This document shows positions 44,514 to 54,177 of a DNA stretch of 64,000 nucleotides, one piece after another. The position numbers and the translations under genes were made by a program. The notes beneath the pieces were generated by a model, which was not told the DNA's origin, did not search any database, and saw only the letters and a program-made list of their open reading frames with translations. The DNA is from Pelagimonas phthalicica (GTDB lineage Bacteria; Pseudomonadota; Alphaproteobacteria; Rhodobacterales; Rhodobacteraceae). The stretch is taken from contig NZ_SOAP01000001.1 in assembly GCF_004364805.1 (NCBI RefSeq), positions 744,001 to 808,000 on the forward strand. Reading direction: 5' to 3'. Each line of letters opens with the position of its first letter. Position 1 is the stretch's first letter.

Positions 44514-45512
44514 TTACAGGAACATGGCCTCGCGCTGAATCGGCTCGCGATTAGCCGCGATCAGCTCGGCCTCGCGCCGATGTAAAGAAGGGCGGATCAG
44601 GTGATATTTGCGATCACCAACCACATCCTTGATCGCAGCGCGATCCTTGGCATCTATCAGATTATCGACAATTTCGCTTGGCAGCAGGCTTTCGCACGGG
44701 GCCCCTTGCGCCAAAAGGATATCATGTCGGTCCAACAGGATATGGACATAGGTCACCCGATCTTTTTCAACCTGTCGGATGCGTTTCCCATCAACAAGCG
44801 AGATGGCGGGCACCAGAATTTCCCGCTCGCCAAAATGCAAATCCGCCTCATGGGACGAGATCAAGACCCGGTGTTGTGGAGACAACTTGATCGGCGCGAA
44901 ATTCCCGATGGCCCCTTTGGGAAAGCGCACCGGAGCCGCTGCTCCGCGCCCGGACACGGTCTTTCGACCGATCCACAGGATTTCCCGTGCCACTCCACCC
45001 AGGGTGCACACGGTCTCCCCCACCTTGAGCTGACCGGCCCGAAAATAGCCACGCGGCGTGGCGATCTGCGTTGAGCGTTCAAAGCAGATATATTCATGGT
45101 CGTAAGCTGGGTCTTGGTCGGTCGTGTAGAAATTTGGCGGGTTTGAGGGGCCGTAATTCGTCCAATACCAGTTTTCGAGATCAAAATCGGGAGTCCAGAT
45201 GACATGGACCGTTTCGCCGCCGCTCGTCCCTTCAAAAACAACGATTCCTCCATTGCCAGGAGCCGGATCACTGCGCACGACAACCGCATCTTCCAAATTG
45301 CCACCACCATGACCTGACCAGGACACATCGTAAGTATCGCCAACTTCAAACACCCTTGGGTCAGGGTCACCATCATTCGTGGTGATTTGCAGGTTAGAGG
45401 TCGAATTGGGCGGATGATCGAACCGAGAATAGCCGGGTTGGATTCCCACATTGCTGCCGCTTGCCACGGCAAAGGAGTTATCCCCTCCTTCAATTGTAAA
45501 CGAGGCCACCAA
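44514..45512 (-). CDS. Hint_2-domain protein (hedgehog/intein-type)
   Basis: About 332 residues. The C-terminal half is a Hint_2 domain: EYICFERSTQIATPRGYFRA with the candidate nucleophilic Cys, then PIKLSPQHRVLI with the conserved His. The N-terminal 150 residues are acidic and Gly/Asp/Pro-rich (TNDGDPDPRVFEVGDTYDVS), like secreted alphaproteobacterial surface proteins. There is no ATG at the 5' end: TTG at 45512 or GTG at 45509 are used, and the frame stays open to a stop near 45570. Function is unknown; self-cleavage or protein attachment is possible. Confidence 0.75.
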   Translation of the reverse strand: MVASFTIEGGDNSFAVASGSNVGIQPGYSRFDHPPNSTSNLQITTNDGDPDPRVFEVGDTYDVSWSGHGGGNLEDAVVVRSDPAPGNGGIVVFEGTSGGETVHVIWTPDFDLENWYWTNYGPSNPPNFYTTDQDPAYDHEYICFERSTQIATPRGYFRAGQLKVGETVCTLGGVAREILWIGRKTVSGRGAAAPVRFPKGAIGNFAPIKLSPQHRVLISSHEADLHFGEREILVPAISLVDGKRIRQVEKDRVTYVHILLDRHDILLAQGAPCESLLPSEIVDNLIDAKDRAAIKDVVGDRKYHLIRPSLHRREAELIAANREPIQREAMFL

Positions 45513-45599
45513 TTCAAATACCCCTGCGTCACGCTGCTGCGCAGAAATTACCGGTTCGGGGTTAATTCACAGTAAAGCCGTGATATTCAGGGGCTTACC

Positions 45600-46058
45600 C
45601 TAAACGGGCAGCGCTGTAGTCTTGAACACGGTGCGCAGGGCAAAGCTGGATTGCATCTGCGCCACCCCTGGCAGGCGGGTCAGGTATTGGCGGTGAATGC
45701 GGGCGAAATCTTCGGTATCTTCGGCAACAACCTTGAGGATGTAATCCGCCGTGCCCGCCATCAGGTGGCATTCCAGCACATCCGGCACCCGCGCCACCGC
45801 CTTTTCAAAGGCCTCAAGCACTTCATCCGCCTGTGCGCTGAGCTTGATCTCGACAAAAACCGTGGTCGGCATGCCCAGCTTGCGTGCATTCAAAAGCGCC
45901 ACATAGTCGCGCACATAGCCATCGGCCTCTAATCTCTGCACCCGACGGTGACAGGCCGAGGCCGAAAGATTGACCTCTTCGGAGAGGTCGGCATTGGAAA
46001 TGCGCCCCTTGCGTTGCAGCACCCTTAGGATTCGGCGATCTGTCTCGTCCAGGCTCAT
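45600..46058 (-). CDS. Lrp/AsnC-family transcriptional regulator
   Basis: A 152-residue protein. The N-terminal helix-turn-helix is DLSEEVNLSASACHRRVQRL and the C-terminal RAM/AsnC ligand domain includes GTADYILKVVAED. It diverges from alanine dehydrogenase with a palindromic site between, so it probably acts as the alanine-responsive activator of ald (AldR-like) and regulates itself. Confidence 0.9.
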   Translation of the reverse strand: MSLDETDRRILRVLQRKGRISNADLSEEVNLSASACHRRVQRLEADGYVRDYVALLNARKLGMPTTVFVEIKLSAQADEVLEAFEKAVARVPDVLECHLMAGTADYILKVVAEDTEDFARIHRQYLTRLPGVAQMQSSFALRTVFKTTALPV

Positions 46059-46070
46059 CTACGCCCCTTT

Positions 46071-46108
46071 CATCGAAGTTTTCCCACAATCATCGAAGAT
46101 TCTTCGAT
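46071..46108. promoter_or_regulatory. Lrp-type operator between regulator and ald
   Basis: ATCGAAGATTCTTCGAT (46092-46108) is a perfect 17-base palindrome. CATCGAAG also occurs 20 bases earlier (46071-46078), so sites lie on one helix face two turns apart, as expected for an oligomeric Lrp protein. Confidence 0.65.
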
Positions 46109-46193
46109 TGTTGACGCTAACTACGCAGCATTTTCGGACAGAAAATTCAAGGGTTTCATTCATGCTTAAAAAATAGGCGAACGGAGGATGACC

Positions 46194-47285
<1,092 letters not shown>

Positions 47286-47315
<30 letters not shown>

Positions 47316-48065
47316 GGTCGGCTTGGCACCCGGTGCCGTCCCTTCGCGTCCCCTAATTGCCAGGGGCGGCACCCCATATTTCTGTCGAAAGGCGCGCGAA
47401 AACGCCTCGGGCGAGGCATAGCCATAGCGCCGCGACACCGCATCGACACGATGCCCCAGGCGCAGATCCTGACGCGCTACGCTCAACCGCCATTGCCGCA
47501 GATAGCTCATCGGGGTTTGCCCGACTTTCTGGGCAAAGATCTCGGCAAAGCGCGAGGGGGACAGCCCCGCCTCGGCCGCCAGATCCGGCCCGGTCCAACC
47601 ATGGCCCGGCCGGTTATGCATGGCCACCAAAGCCCGGGCGAGGCGATCATCCGACAGGCCGGACAAGATGCCAATCTGCGCGCAGCCGTTTTCGAATTGA
47701 AAGCGCAGCAGCCGCACGATAATCACCTCTGCCAGCCGCCGCATCACCGAGGTGCCACCGCAGCGATGCGCCTCGGCCTCGCAGGTGAGCGCGATCACCA
47801 GCCCCTGCAAGTCAGGGCTGGAAACGGGCATCTCCATCCGCTCGGGCAGACCCCTTTGAATCGGATTGTCCTTGCTGCCCCAATCCACCAGCGCCGCAAA
47901 TTGTGCGCCGGGCACAGGCTGCGCCTGTTTGTGAAACAAGATGTGCTGCCCCGCCCCCGATTGCGTCACCACCAGATGCGCCGGTTCATCCACGACAGGG
48001 GTTATCGCAATATCAAAGCGTTCGATCAAATCAGCCAAACGGTCGGGGCGGTTGGGGTCGGACAT
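47286..48065 (-). CDS. AraC-family regulator with cupin domain
   Basis: A 259-residue protein with an N-terminal cupin_6 sensor (about 1-140, HLVVTQSGAGQHILFHKQ) and a C-terminal AraC double helix-turn-helix (DLAAEAGLSPSRFAEIFAQK, AVSRRYGYASPEAFSRAFRQ). It diverges from a peroxiredoxin-like gene 90 bases away, its likely target, and may respond to oxidative or thiol stress. Confidence 0.87.
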
Positions 48066-48156
48066 GAGCTTCGATATTCCTGCAAGGTTTTTCGGAATTT
48101 CCTAGCTTAGATTTGCGCAATATAGGGTCATCGTCAAGTTCACAGAGGAATTCCAG

Positions 48157-48693
48157 ATGTTGATGCCCCGCCAGAAAACCCCGAACCTGCAGTTGCCAAC
48201 GCTTGACCACGGCACCTTTGACCTGTCCCAGATCACCTCTGAGCGTGGCATTTTGGTGGTGTTCTATCGCGGGCTGCATTGCCCGATCTGCGCCAATTAC
48301 CTCAGCGAATTGGCCAAGCAGCAAGCCAAGTTCGCAGAGCGCGGGGTTGATGTGATTGCCGTCAGTTCGGATGGCCAAGAGCGCGCCCGCGCCATGGCGG
48401 ACAAGGTTGGCGCAGAGAGCTTGCGCTTTGCCTATGATCTGCCGCTGGATCAGGCCCGTGATTGGGGGCTGTATATCTCGACCTCGCGCGGCAAGACCTC
48501 GATTGGGATCGAAGAACCTGCGCTGTTCTCGGAACCCGGTTTCTTTTTGATCAATCCCGATCAGACGCTTTATTTTGGTTCGGTACAGACCATGCCCTTT
48601 GTGCGCCCGCATTTCTCTGAGCTGGTTGGAGCCTTGGATTTTGCCATCGCCAATAATTACCCGGCGCGTGGCGAATATACCGGGGCCGTTTGA
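48157..48693 (+). CDS. AhpC/TSA-family peroxiredoxin-like protein
   Basis: A 178-residue thioredoxin-fold protein. YRGLHCPICANYLSELAKQQ has a CxxC at the peroxiredoxin peroxidatic position. No signal peptide is seen, so it is cytosolic. The pairing with a divergent AraC cupin regulator suggests inducible detoxification. The physiological peroxide or thiol partner is unknown. Confidence 0.82.
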   Translation: MLMPRQKTPNLQLPTLDHGTFDLSQITSERGILVVFYRGLHCPICANYLSELAKQQAKFAERGVDVIAVSSDGQERARAMADKVGAESLRFAYDLPLDQARDWGLYISTSRGKTSIGIEEPALFSEPGFFLINPDQTLYFGSVQTMPFVRPHFSELVGALDFAIANNYPARGEYTGAV

Positions 48694-48701
48694 ACCATAA
48701 A

Positions 48702-48725
48702 AAAGGGGGCCTTGTGGCCCCCTTT
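48702..48725. terminator. Bidirectional terminator between peroxiredoxin and mscL
   Basis: AAAGGGGGCC (48702-48711) pairs with GGCCCCCTTT (48716-48725) around TTGT, with A and T tails on both sides between two convergent genes. Confidence 0.85.
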
Positions 48726-48746
48726 CCCATCGCACCGTAGTGCAGA

Positions 48747-49169
48747 TTACTTTTTCAGGCTGTCGCGGATTTCCATCAGGATATCCAGCTCGGTCGGGCC
48801 TGCTGGCTCTTCTGCCTTGGGCTCTTCGGGCTCTTCTGCGGCGGCCTTGGCCTTGTTGACCATCTTGACCAGCATGAAGACCACAAAGGCGATGATCAAA
48901 AAGTTGATCACGGCCATGACAAAGCGACCAATGGCAAAGACCGGCGCGCCTGCTTCTTCGGCGGCGGCCAAAGTGCCATAGGCTTCGCCGTTCAGCGCAT
49001 AGAACCATTCGGTGAAATCAACGCCACCCATGAACAAGCCGATGATCGGATTGATCAGATCGCCAACCAGCGATGTCACAATCGCGGTAAATGCGGCACC
49101 AATGATGATACCGACTGCCATATCCATAACATTGCCCTTGGCAATGAAATCCTTGAATTCCTGGATCAT
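48747..49169 (-). CDS. mscL: Large-conductance mechanosensitive channel
   Basis: A 140-residue channel. The start [20 protein letters not shown] is the family norm, so upstream in-frame starts are rejected. Two membrane helices ([19 protein letters not shown] and [18 protein letters not shown]) flank a periplasmic loop; the acidic/Ala-rich C-terminal helix is slightly longer than usual. It releases solutes on osmotic down-shock. Confidence 0.95.
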   Translation of the reverse strand: MIQEFKDFIAKGNVMDMAVGIIIGAAFTAIVTSLVGDLINPIIGLFMGGVDFTEWFYALNGEAYGTLAAAEEAGAPVFAIGRFVMAVINFLIIAFVVFMLVKMVNKAKAAAEEPEEPKAEEPAGPTELDILMEIRDSLKK

Positions 49170-49306
49170 GTCCCAGTTCCCCTTTTTCCCAAGCAGGCCC
49201 ACCCCTGCCGCGTCAAGATAACGCGGGAACAGTTCATTCACGCAATGGTGTTTGAGAAAAAGAGGGAAATTAGATGTGCCTTTCCCACAAAGGGGCGTGC
49301 TGGCGG

Positions 49307-49756
49307 TTACCCGGGCAGGTCGCCGGTCTGCACATAGCGCAGGATCTGCACCACCTGTTCGGGCGTGCGGGCCACGGCAAGGGCGGCGGCATCCACTTCT
49401 TTCAAAGCATGGTCATGCTCAGGTTGTTGCAGGATAATCAGAGACTTGCCCAGCGCACTGGCATAGCCTGCATCAAAGGCCGCGTTCCACTGGCGGTACT
49501 TTTCGCCAAAGCGGACCACAACGATATCAGCCTCTTCGATCAGCTTGCGGGTGCGGATGGCGTTCATCTGCGCGCCCTTGTGATCGTGCCAGAATTTGTT
49601 GTCCTCAGCGCCAAGAATCCTGACCCCGCAATCATCTGACCCCGCGTGATCGGTATTTGGCGCGCTGAAAATCATGTCGAGCCCGTCGGCCCCGTCAATA
49701 ATCTGATCGCGCCAATCGGTGTGAATTTCGCCGGAAAGGTAGACGTGGAATGTCAT
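49307..49756 (-). CDS. ytoQ: YtoQ-family protein
   Basis: A 149-residue protein starting [19 protein letters not shown], with [19 protein letters not shown] and [20 protein letters not shown], characteristic of YtoQ, a nucleoside 2-deoxyribosyltransferase-like fold of unknown function. Starts further upstream have no ribosome-binding site. Confidence 0.87.
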   Translation of the reverse strand: MTFHVYLSGEIHTDWRDQIIDGADGLDMIFSAPNTDHAGSDDCGVRILGAEDNKFWHDHKGAQMNAIRTRKLIEEADIVVVRFGEKYRQWNAAFDAGYASALGKSLIILQQPEHDHALKEVDAAALAVARTPEQVVQILRYVQTGDLPG

Positions 49757-49813
49757 GGTGAGGCCTTTGTCCTGAATTTTGCCCCAAGATAGCTGCCCGC
49801 GCAGAATTGGCAA

Positions 49814-50083
49814 TCAGCGTTGCCAGAACCGTTTTGATTTCGATTTGTTAGCCTTGAGGTGTTTGCGCAGATCCGTGTAGCCGCCGATCTTTTGCCCGTC
49901 GATAAAGATCAAGGGCGTGGTCGCCACGTGATGCTTGTCTTTAAAGGCGTCGGTTTCGTGGCGAGTGCGCAGGATGTGCTCTTCGATCTCGAAACCCTGT
50001 TTGCGCAGCAGGTCGCGCGCGGCGGTGCCATAGCCGCAGGTGTATTTGGGCAATTCCATGCGATAAAGAACGGCTTTGGGCAT
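49814..50083 (-). CDS. Glutaredoxin-like protein with CGYG active site
   Basis: An 89-residue thioredoxin-fold protein. The active-site region MELPKYTCGYGTAARDLL has one Cys (CGYG), as in monothiol glutaredoxins, which usually have CGFS. TTPLIFIDGQKIGGYTDLRK is the glutathione-binding cis-Pro and GG segment. Possible roles are deglutathionylation or Fe-S handling. It is adjacent to ytoQ. Confidence 0.82.
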   Translation of the reverse strand: MPKAVLYRMELPKYTCGYGTAARDLLRKQGFEIEEHILRTRHETDAFKDKHHVATTPLIFIDGQKIGGYTDLRKHLKANKSKSKRFWQR

Positions 50084-50117
50084 CGGGGTCTCCTTTGTGA
50101 GACACTTACAAAAGAAA

Positions 50118-50141
50118 CGGGGCCTGCCAAAGCAAGCCCCG
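50118..50141 (-). terminator. Terminator of the dimethylglycine dehydrogenase-like gene
   Basis: CGGGGC (50118-50123) pairs with GCCCCG (50136-50141), extended by TGC/GCA. Read on the minus strand it is followed by TTTCTTTTG, about 35 bases past the gene's stop. Confidence 0.7.
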
Positions 50142-50176
50142 CCTTTTCACGTTTCGGTGACCTTTTGCAGGCCCAC

Positions 50177-52684
50177 TCACCCATCCTTGCGGATGGTCTC
50201 GTTCTTTGGGTCATAGGGGCTGTCGCAGGTGACAACAGCATCCCAGAGCTTGTCTTGCATTTTGACTTGCAGCTTGGTGCCTTCGACCGCCAGCTCTGGC
50301 GGCAGGTACCCCATGCCGATGCTCTTTCCGAAGGCGACCGAGTAGCCGCCCGAGGTCAAACGACCAACACGGGTGCCATCCAGAGTGTAAAGCGCCTCGC
50401 GGCCCCAGGGATCGGCATCAGACGGGCCATCAATTAGCAGGGTGCAGCATTTTACACGAATGCCTTTGGCTTCCATCTCGGCCTTGCCGTGGAAATCCTT
50501 GGACAGGTCGATAAAGCGCGGCAGATCGGCTTCGGCCGGGGTCGCATCGCGGCCCAGCTCGGTGCCAAAGGCGCGGTAGGATTTCTCCTGACGCAGCCAG
50601 TTCTGCGCGCGCGCGCCAACCAGCTTCATGCCATGCTTTTCCCCGGCCTTTTCGAGCAGGTCAAAGAGGTAGTTCTGCATCTCGATCGGGTGGTGCAGCT
50701 CCCAGCCGAGTTCACCGGTATAGGCGACGCGGATGGCGTTGACCGGGCACATGCCCAGCTCGATCTGGCGCGCACTAAGCCATGGGAAACGCTTGTTAGA
50801 GAGCGCCGTGGCAGGATCGGCGTCAACGATAACCTCTTTCAGCACGTCGCGGGATTTTGGCCCGGCAATCGCAAAGACGCCCCATTGCGTGGTGACATCC
50901 TGGATCTCGATATAGCCGAATTCCTCCATCTTGTCCTCGGCCGCCTTGCGCAGGAAATCTGCGTCATATTCGGTCCAGGCCCCGGCGGAGACGAGATAGT
51001 AGTTATTCTCGCCATTGCGCACGATGGTGTATTCGGTGCGGGTGGTCCCGGCAGCGGTCAGCGCATAGGTCAGGTTAATACGACCAACCTTGGGCAGCTT
51101 GTTACAGGTGAACCAGTCAAGGAACTGCGTTGCGCCGGGGCCTTTGACCACGTGTTTGGTAAAGGCGGTGGCGTCGATCAGGCCCACGCCTTCGCGGATC
51201 GCCTTGGCCTCGTCCACCGCGTGTTGCCACCAGCCGCCGCGACGGAAAGACCGGCTTTCCTTGTCAAAATTGTCCGGTGCGTCCAGCGGGCCGAAATAGT
51301 TCGGGCGTTCCCAGCCATTGACCCAACCGAACTGTGCGCCGCGGGCCTTTTGACGCTCATAGGCAGGGGCGGTGCGCAATGGGCGGCAGGCCTCACGCTC
51401 TTCATCCGGGTGGTGCAGGATGTAGACGTGCTCGTAGCATTCCTCGTTCTTGCGCGCTGCGAATTCGGTGGTCATCCAGTTGGAGCTGTAGCGCTTGGGA
51501 TCGAGCGAGGCCATGTCGATCTCGGCCTCTCCATCCACCATCATCTGAGCGAGGTAATAGCCGGTGCCGCCTGCTGCGGTGATGCCAAAGCTGAAGCCCT
51601 CGGCCAGCCACATGTTGCGCAAGCCCGGAGCCGGGCCAACCAGCGGATTGCCGTCGGGCGTGTAGCAGATCGGGCCGTTGAAATCATCCTTGAGGCCGGA
51701 TTCGGCGCAGGATGGCACACGCTCGGCCATGGCCATGTATTGATCGGCAATCCGGTCCAGATCGAGCGGGAACAGGTCAGCGCGGAAGCTGTCAGGCACC
51801 CCATGTTCAAAGCGCGCCGGTGCGCCATGTTCGTAGATACCCAGGATCCAGCCGCCGCGCTCTTCGCGGGCATAGGATTCATTGTCAGCGTCGCGCACAA
51901 CCGGGTGTTCAGGATTGCCGGCCTCACGCCATTTCACCAATTCGGGGTCTTTATCCATGACGATAAAGGTGTGCTCGACCGGGATGGCGGGCATCTTGAT
52001 GCCCAGCATCTTGGCGGTGCGCTGCGCGTGGTTGCCGGATGCGGTTACAACATGCTCGGCGGTGATCACGACCTGTTCGTCGGATGGCACAAGGTTGCCG
52101 CCCTTTTCCACCATCTTGGTGCAGGTGACTTCCCAATGGGTGCCGTTCCAGTGGAAAGCATCCGCTTGGATCTTGCGCACGATGTCCACCCCACGCTGGC
52201 GCGCGCCCTTGGCCATGGCCTGGGTCACGTCCGCAGGGTTAATATAACCGTCCTCAGTGTGATAGATCGCACCCTTGAGGTCGCCGGTCTCGATCAGCGG
52301 CCAGCGTTCCTTGATCTGCTCGGGGGTCAGCCATTCATAGGCCACGTCACAGGTTTCGGCGGTCGAGGCATAGAGCATGTATTCATCCATGCGTTCCTGT
52401 GTCTGCGCCATGCGCAGGTTGCCGACCACGGCAAAACCGGCATTCAGCCCGGTTTCCTCTTCGAGGGTCTTGTAGAAATCCACCGAATATTTGTGGATAT
52501 GCGTGGTGGCATAAGACATATTGAACAGCGGCAACAGGCCCGCCGCATGCCAGGTGGAACCGGATGTCAGTTCATCCCGTTCAATCAACATCACATCATC
52601 CCAGCCAGCCTTGGCCAAGTGATAGGCAATCGAGGTTCCGACGGCGCCACCGCCAACAACCAATGCTTTGACTTGGGTTTTCAT
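50177..52684 (-). CDS. FAD-dependent dimethylglycine/sarcosine dehydrogenase-like protein with GcvT domain
   Basis: An 835-residue oxidoreductase. The start MKTQVKALVVGGGAVGTSIA has AGGAG upstream. The N-terminal DAO domain holds the FAD loop and STWHAAGLLPLF, whose His anchors FAD covalently in dimethylglycine dehydrogenase. The C-terminal half is a GcvT folate-binding domain (YTGELGWELHHPIEMQNYLF; YSVAFGKSIGMGYLPPE). It would demethylate an N-methyl amine, passing one-carbon units to tetrahydrofolate. Marine methylated amines are likely sources, but no sox or glycine-betaine genes are adjacent. Confidence 0.87.
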   Translation of the reverse strand: MKTQVKALVVGGGAVGTSIAYHLAKAGWDDVMLIERDELTSGSTWHAAGLLPLFNMSYATTHIHKYSVDFYKTLEEETGLNAGFAVVGNLRMAQTQERMDEYMLYASTAETCDVAYEWLTPEQIKERWPLIETGDLKGAIYHTEDGYINPADVTQAMAKGARQRGVDIVRKIQADAFHWNGTHWEVTCTKMVEKGGNLVPSDEQVVITAEHVVTASGNHAQRTAKMLGIKMPAIPVEHTFIVMDKDPELVKWREAGNPEHPVVRDADNESYAREERGGWILGIYEHGAPARFEHGVPDSFRADLFPLDLDRIADQYMAMAERVPSCAESGLKDDFNGPICYTPDGNPLVGPAPGLRNMWLAEGFSFGITAAGGTGYYLAQMMVDGEAEIDMASLDPKRYSSNWMTTEFAARKNEECYEHVYILHHPDEEREACRPLRTAPAYERQKARGAQFGWVNGWERPNYFGPLDAPDNFDKESRSFRRGGWWQHAVDEAKAIREGVGLIDATAFTKHVVKGPGATQFLDWFTCNKLPKVGRINLTYALTAAGTTRTEYTIVRNGENNYYLVSAGAWTEYDADFLRKAAEDKMEEFGYIEIQDVTTQWGVFAIAGPKSRDVLKEVIVDADPATALSNKRFPWLSARQIELGMCPVNAIRVAYTGELGWELHHPIEMQNYLFDLLEKAGEKHGMKLVGARAQNWLRQEKSYRAFGTELGRDATPAEADLPRFIDLSKDFHGKAEMEAKGIRVKCCTLLIDGPSDADPWGREALYTLDGTRVGRLTSGGYSVAFGKSIGMGYLPPELAVEGTKLQVKMQDKLWDAVVTCDSPYDPKNETIRKDG

Positions 52685-52772
52685 GTCACTTCTCCTGCGA
52701 GCTTTGCCAAAGTGATACCGGCCCTTGCCCCGTCCGTCAGAGCCAGCCCGACCGGTTAGGGTGAGAAAACGA

Positions 52773-53081
52773 CCTAGGCTCTGTTGACAAAACCCCGCCA
52801 CCTCCGGTTTCAGTCCAAATTTTGCGACGCTAAGCGTTTTCGTGCAGCCAGTGTGGCCCCCTTGCAAGCGGAAACAACGACGCGCTGGCAAAATTTGGCG
52901 AAATCGCAAGCGACGCGGCGGGCCGGGCCACGCCTCGGACCAATGGCGGCATGGCCCTTGCTGCTTCTGCCTGCTCTGATTTTCCCTTCCGATCCCCCAG
53001 ATCGCTGCGGTCAAATCAGCTTGTCAGCAGCAAATTCTGACACGCGCCGGTGATGGCGGGGTTTTGTCAACAGAGCCTAGG
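52773..53081. mobile_element. Non-autonomous inverted-repeat element (MITE-like, IS5/IS427-type ends)
   Basis: The first and last 28 bases (52773-52800 and 53054-53081) are perfect inverted repeats beginning CCTAGGCTCTGTTGACAAAA. The outer CTAG could be a four-base target duplication, leaving a body of about 299 bases. There is no transposase frame inside. It lies between the dehydrogenase promoter and the next gene. Confidence 0.8.
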
Positions 53082-53198
53082 GTTTCGCGAACTGTATGGG
53101 GCGCGCGATAAAACATCCCTGCAAACTCCGCAGTTTGGCCTTACCCCTGCCGCTATTCGGCGTCACCACATGGGTAAAGGTCTTTTCAGGAGTTGGTT

Positions 53199-54068
53199 AT
53201 GTCAATTGCAAAAATCATGGGCGTCACGGCGATTGCCGGGCTGGCAGGCCTTGGGGCCTTTGCCGTGGATTATTCTGTTCAATGGAACAAGGCCGGCGCA
53301 GAGTTTAGCGGGCCGCAATACGTCATGAGCCTTTACGACAGGTTTGGCGATAGCGGGGGCACTTTGGGTCTGATTCTGCGCAAATCTGCGATGGTTTACG
53401 CCGTCTTGCCCGAGGCACCGCATGGGTGGTTTGCCTATGAGTGGAACGAGGCAATTGATGATATCCTCTATAGCGCCAAACAGGCCGAGGTCTTTGCCAA
53501 ACACGCCGAAACCGCGCAGCTTGGAATTCCGGAATTCGAATTCAACCAATTGCCCGATCTGGACCTGTTAGAGGCCTATCACAGCGACACATCGGTCTAT
53601 TACGAATATGGCGATCACGGTGTGGCGCTGTGGGTCAATGACCCGACCAAACCTGTAAACAGCGCCTTTTGGCGTGCAGCGCTCGACCGGATGGAGGCGC
53701 ATTTCGACAAGATCGAGAGCAAGCAATCCTATGCGCGTCTTCAGGATCTAACCTGGGTTGAGGTGTTCAGCCCGGTTGAAAAGGCCTCTAACGCCCACCT
53801 ACCCTATAAGCTGCGCCATTTCGAGGCGCAAATTGGCGAGGTCGAGCTCTCGCTGACCACCCGCGCCTCAGACAAGATGATCCGCAGCTTTATGGAGCAG
53901 GTTGATCTGAACGGCATCCGCCATCTGGCCGGTCAGCCGGTTGCAGATGCCCCGGCCCAGATGGCCCGTGCTGAACCAAAACCCGCGCCCGTTCGCACAG
54001 GATCCAAACCGCAGGTCACCCGCCTGACCGGGGCCTGTGGAAACGGGACGTTTTGCAAGGTGGATTGA
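53199..54068 (+). CDS. Uncharacterised membrane-anchored protein, LPxAPxGW family (paralogue 1)
   Basis: A 289-residue protein. The ATG at 53199 has AGGAG 6 bases upstream. One N-terminal hydrophobic segment (IMGVTAIAGLAGLGAFAVDY) would act as anchor or signal. The motif AVLPEAPHGWFAYEWNEA and the C-terminal MIRSFMEQVDLNGIRHLAGQ resemble parts of the two genes to the right. The tail ends TGACGNGTFCKVD with two Cys. Function unknown; periplasmic side likely. Confidence 0.65.
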   Translation: MSIAKIMGVTAIAGLAGLGAFAVDYSVQWNKAGAEFSGPQYVMSLYDRFGDSGGTLGLILRKSAMVYAVLPEAPHGWFAYEWNEAIDDILYSAKQAEVFAKHAETAQLGIPEFEFNQLPDLDLLEAYHSDTSVYYEYGDHGVALWVNDPTKPVNSAFWRAALDRMEAHFDKIESKQSYARLQDLTWVEVFSPVEKASNAHLPYKLRHFEAQIGEVELSLTTRASDKMIRSFMEQVDLNGIRHLAGQPVADAPAQMARAEPKPAPVRTGSKPQVTRLTGACGNGTFCKVD

Positions 54069-54109
54069 GGGAAAGGTTCAGGACCCAGGATCAAAACGCA
54101 CCAAACAAA

Positions 54110-54146
54110 AACCAACCCGCGCGCATTGCCGGGTTGGTTTTTCTGT
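54110..54146 (+). terminator. Terminator of paralogue 1 gene
   Basis: AACCAACCCG (54110-54119) pairs with CGGGTTGGTT (54130-54139), followed by TTTTC. Confidence 0.85.
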
Positions 54147-54177
54147 GTCTGGGAATGGGGAAGAAAGCCGACGGCTG

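Noticed and set aside
50489-52759. 756-codon plus-strand frame antisense to the dimethylglycine dehydrogenase-like gene
   Set aside because: The opposite strand encodes a clear FAD/GcvT enzyme with all motifs. The antisense product is repetitive Val/His/Gly shadow sequence.
52684-53014. N-terminal extension of the dimethylglycine dehydrogenase-like protein through the inverted-repeat element
   Set aside because: The family start is MKTQVKALVVGGG at 52684 with a good AGGAG box; the extension merely reads into the mobile element.
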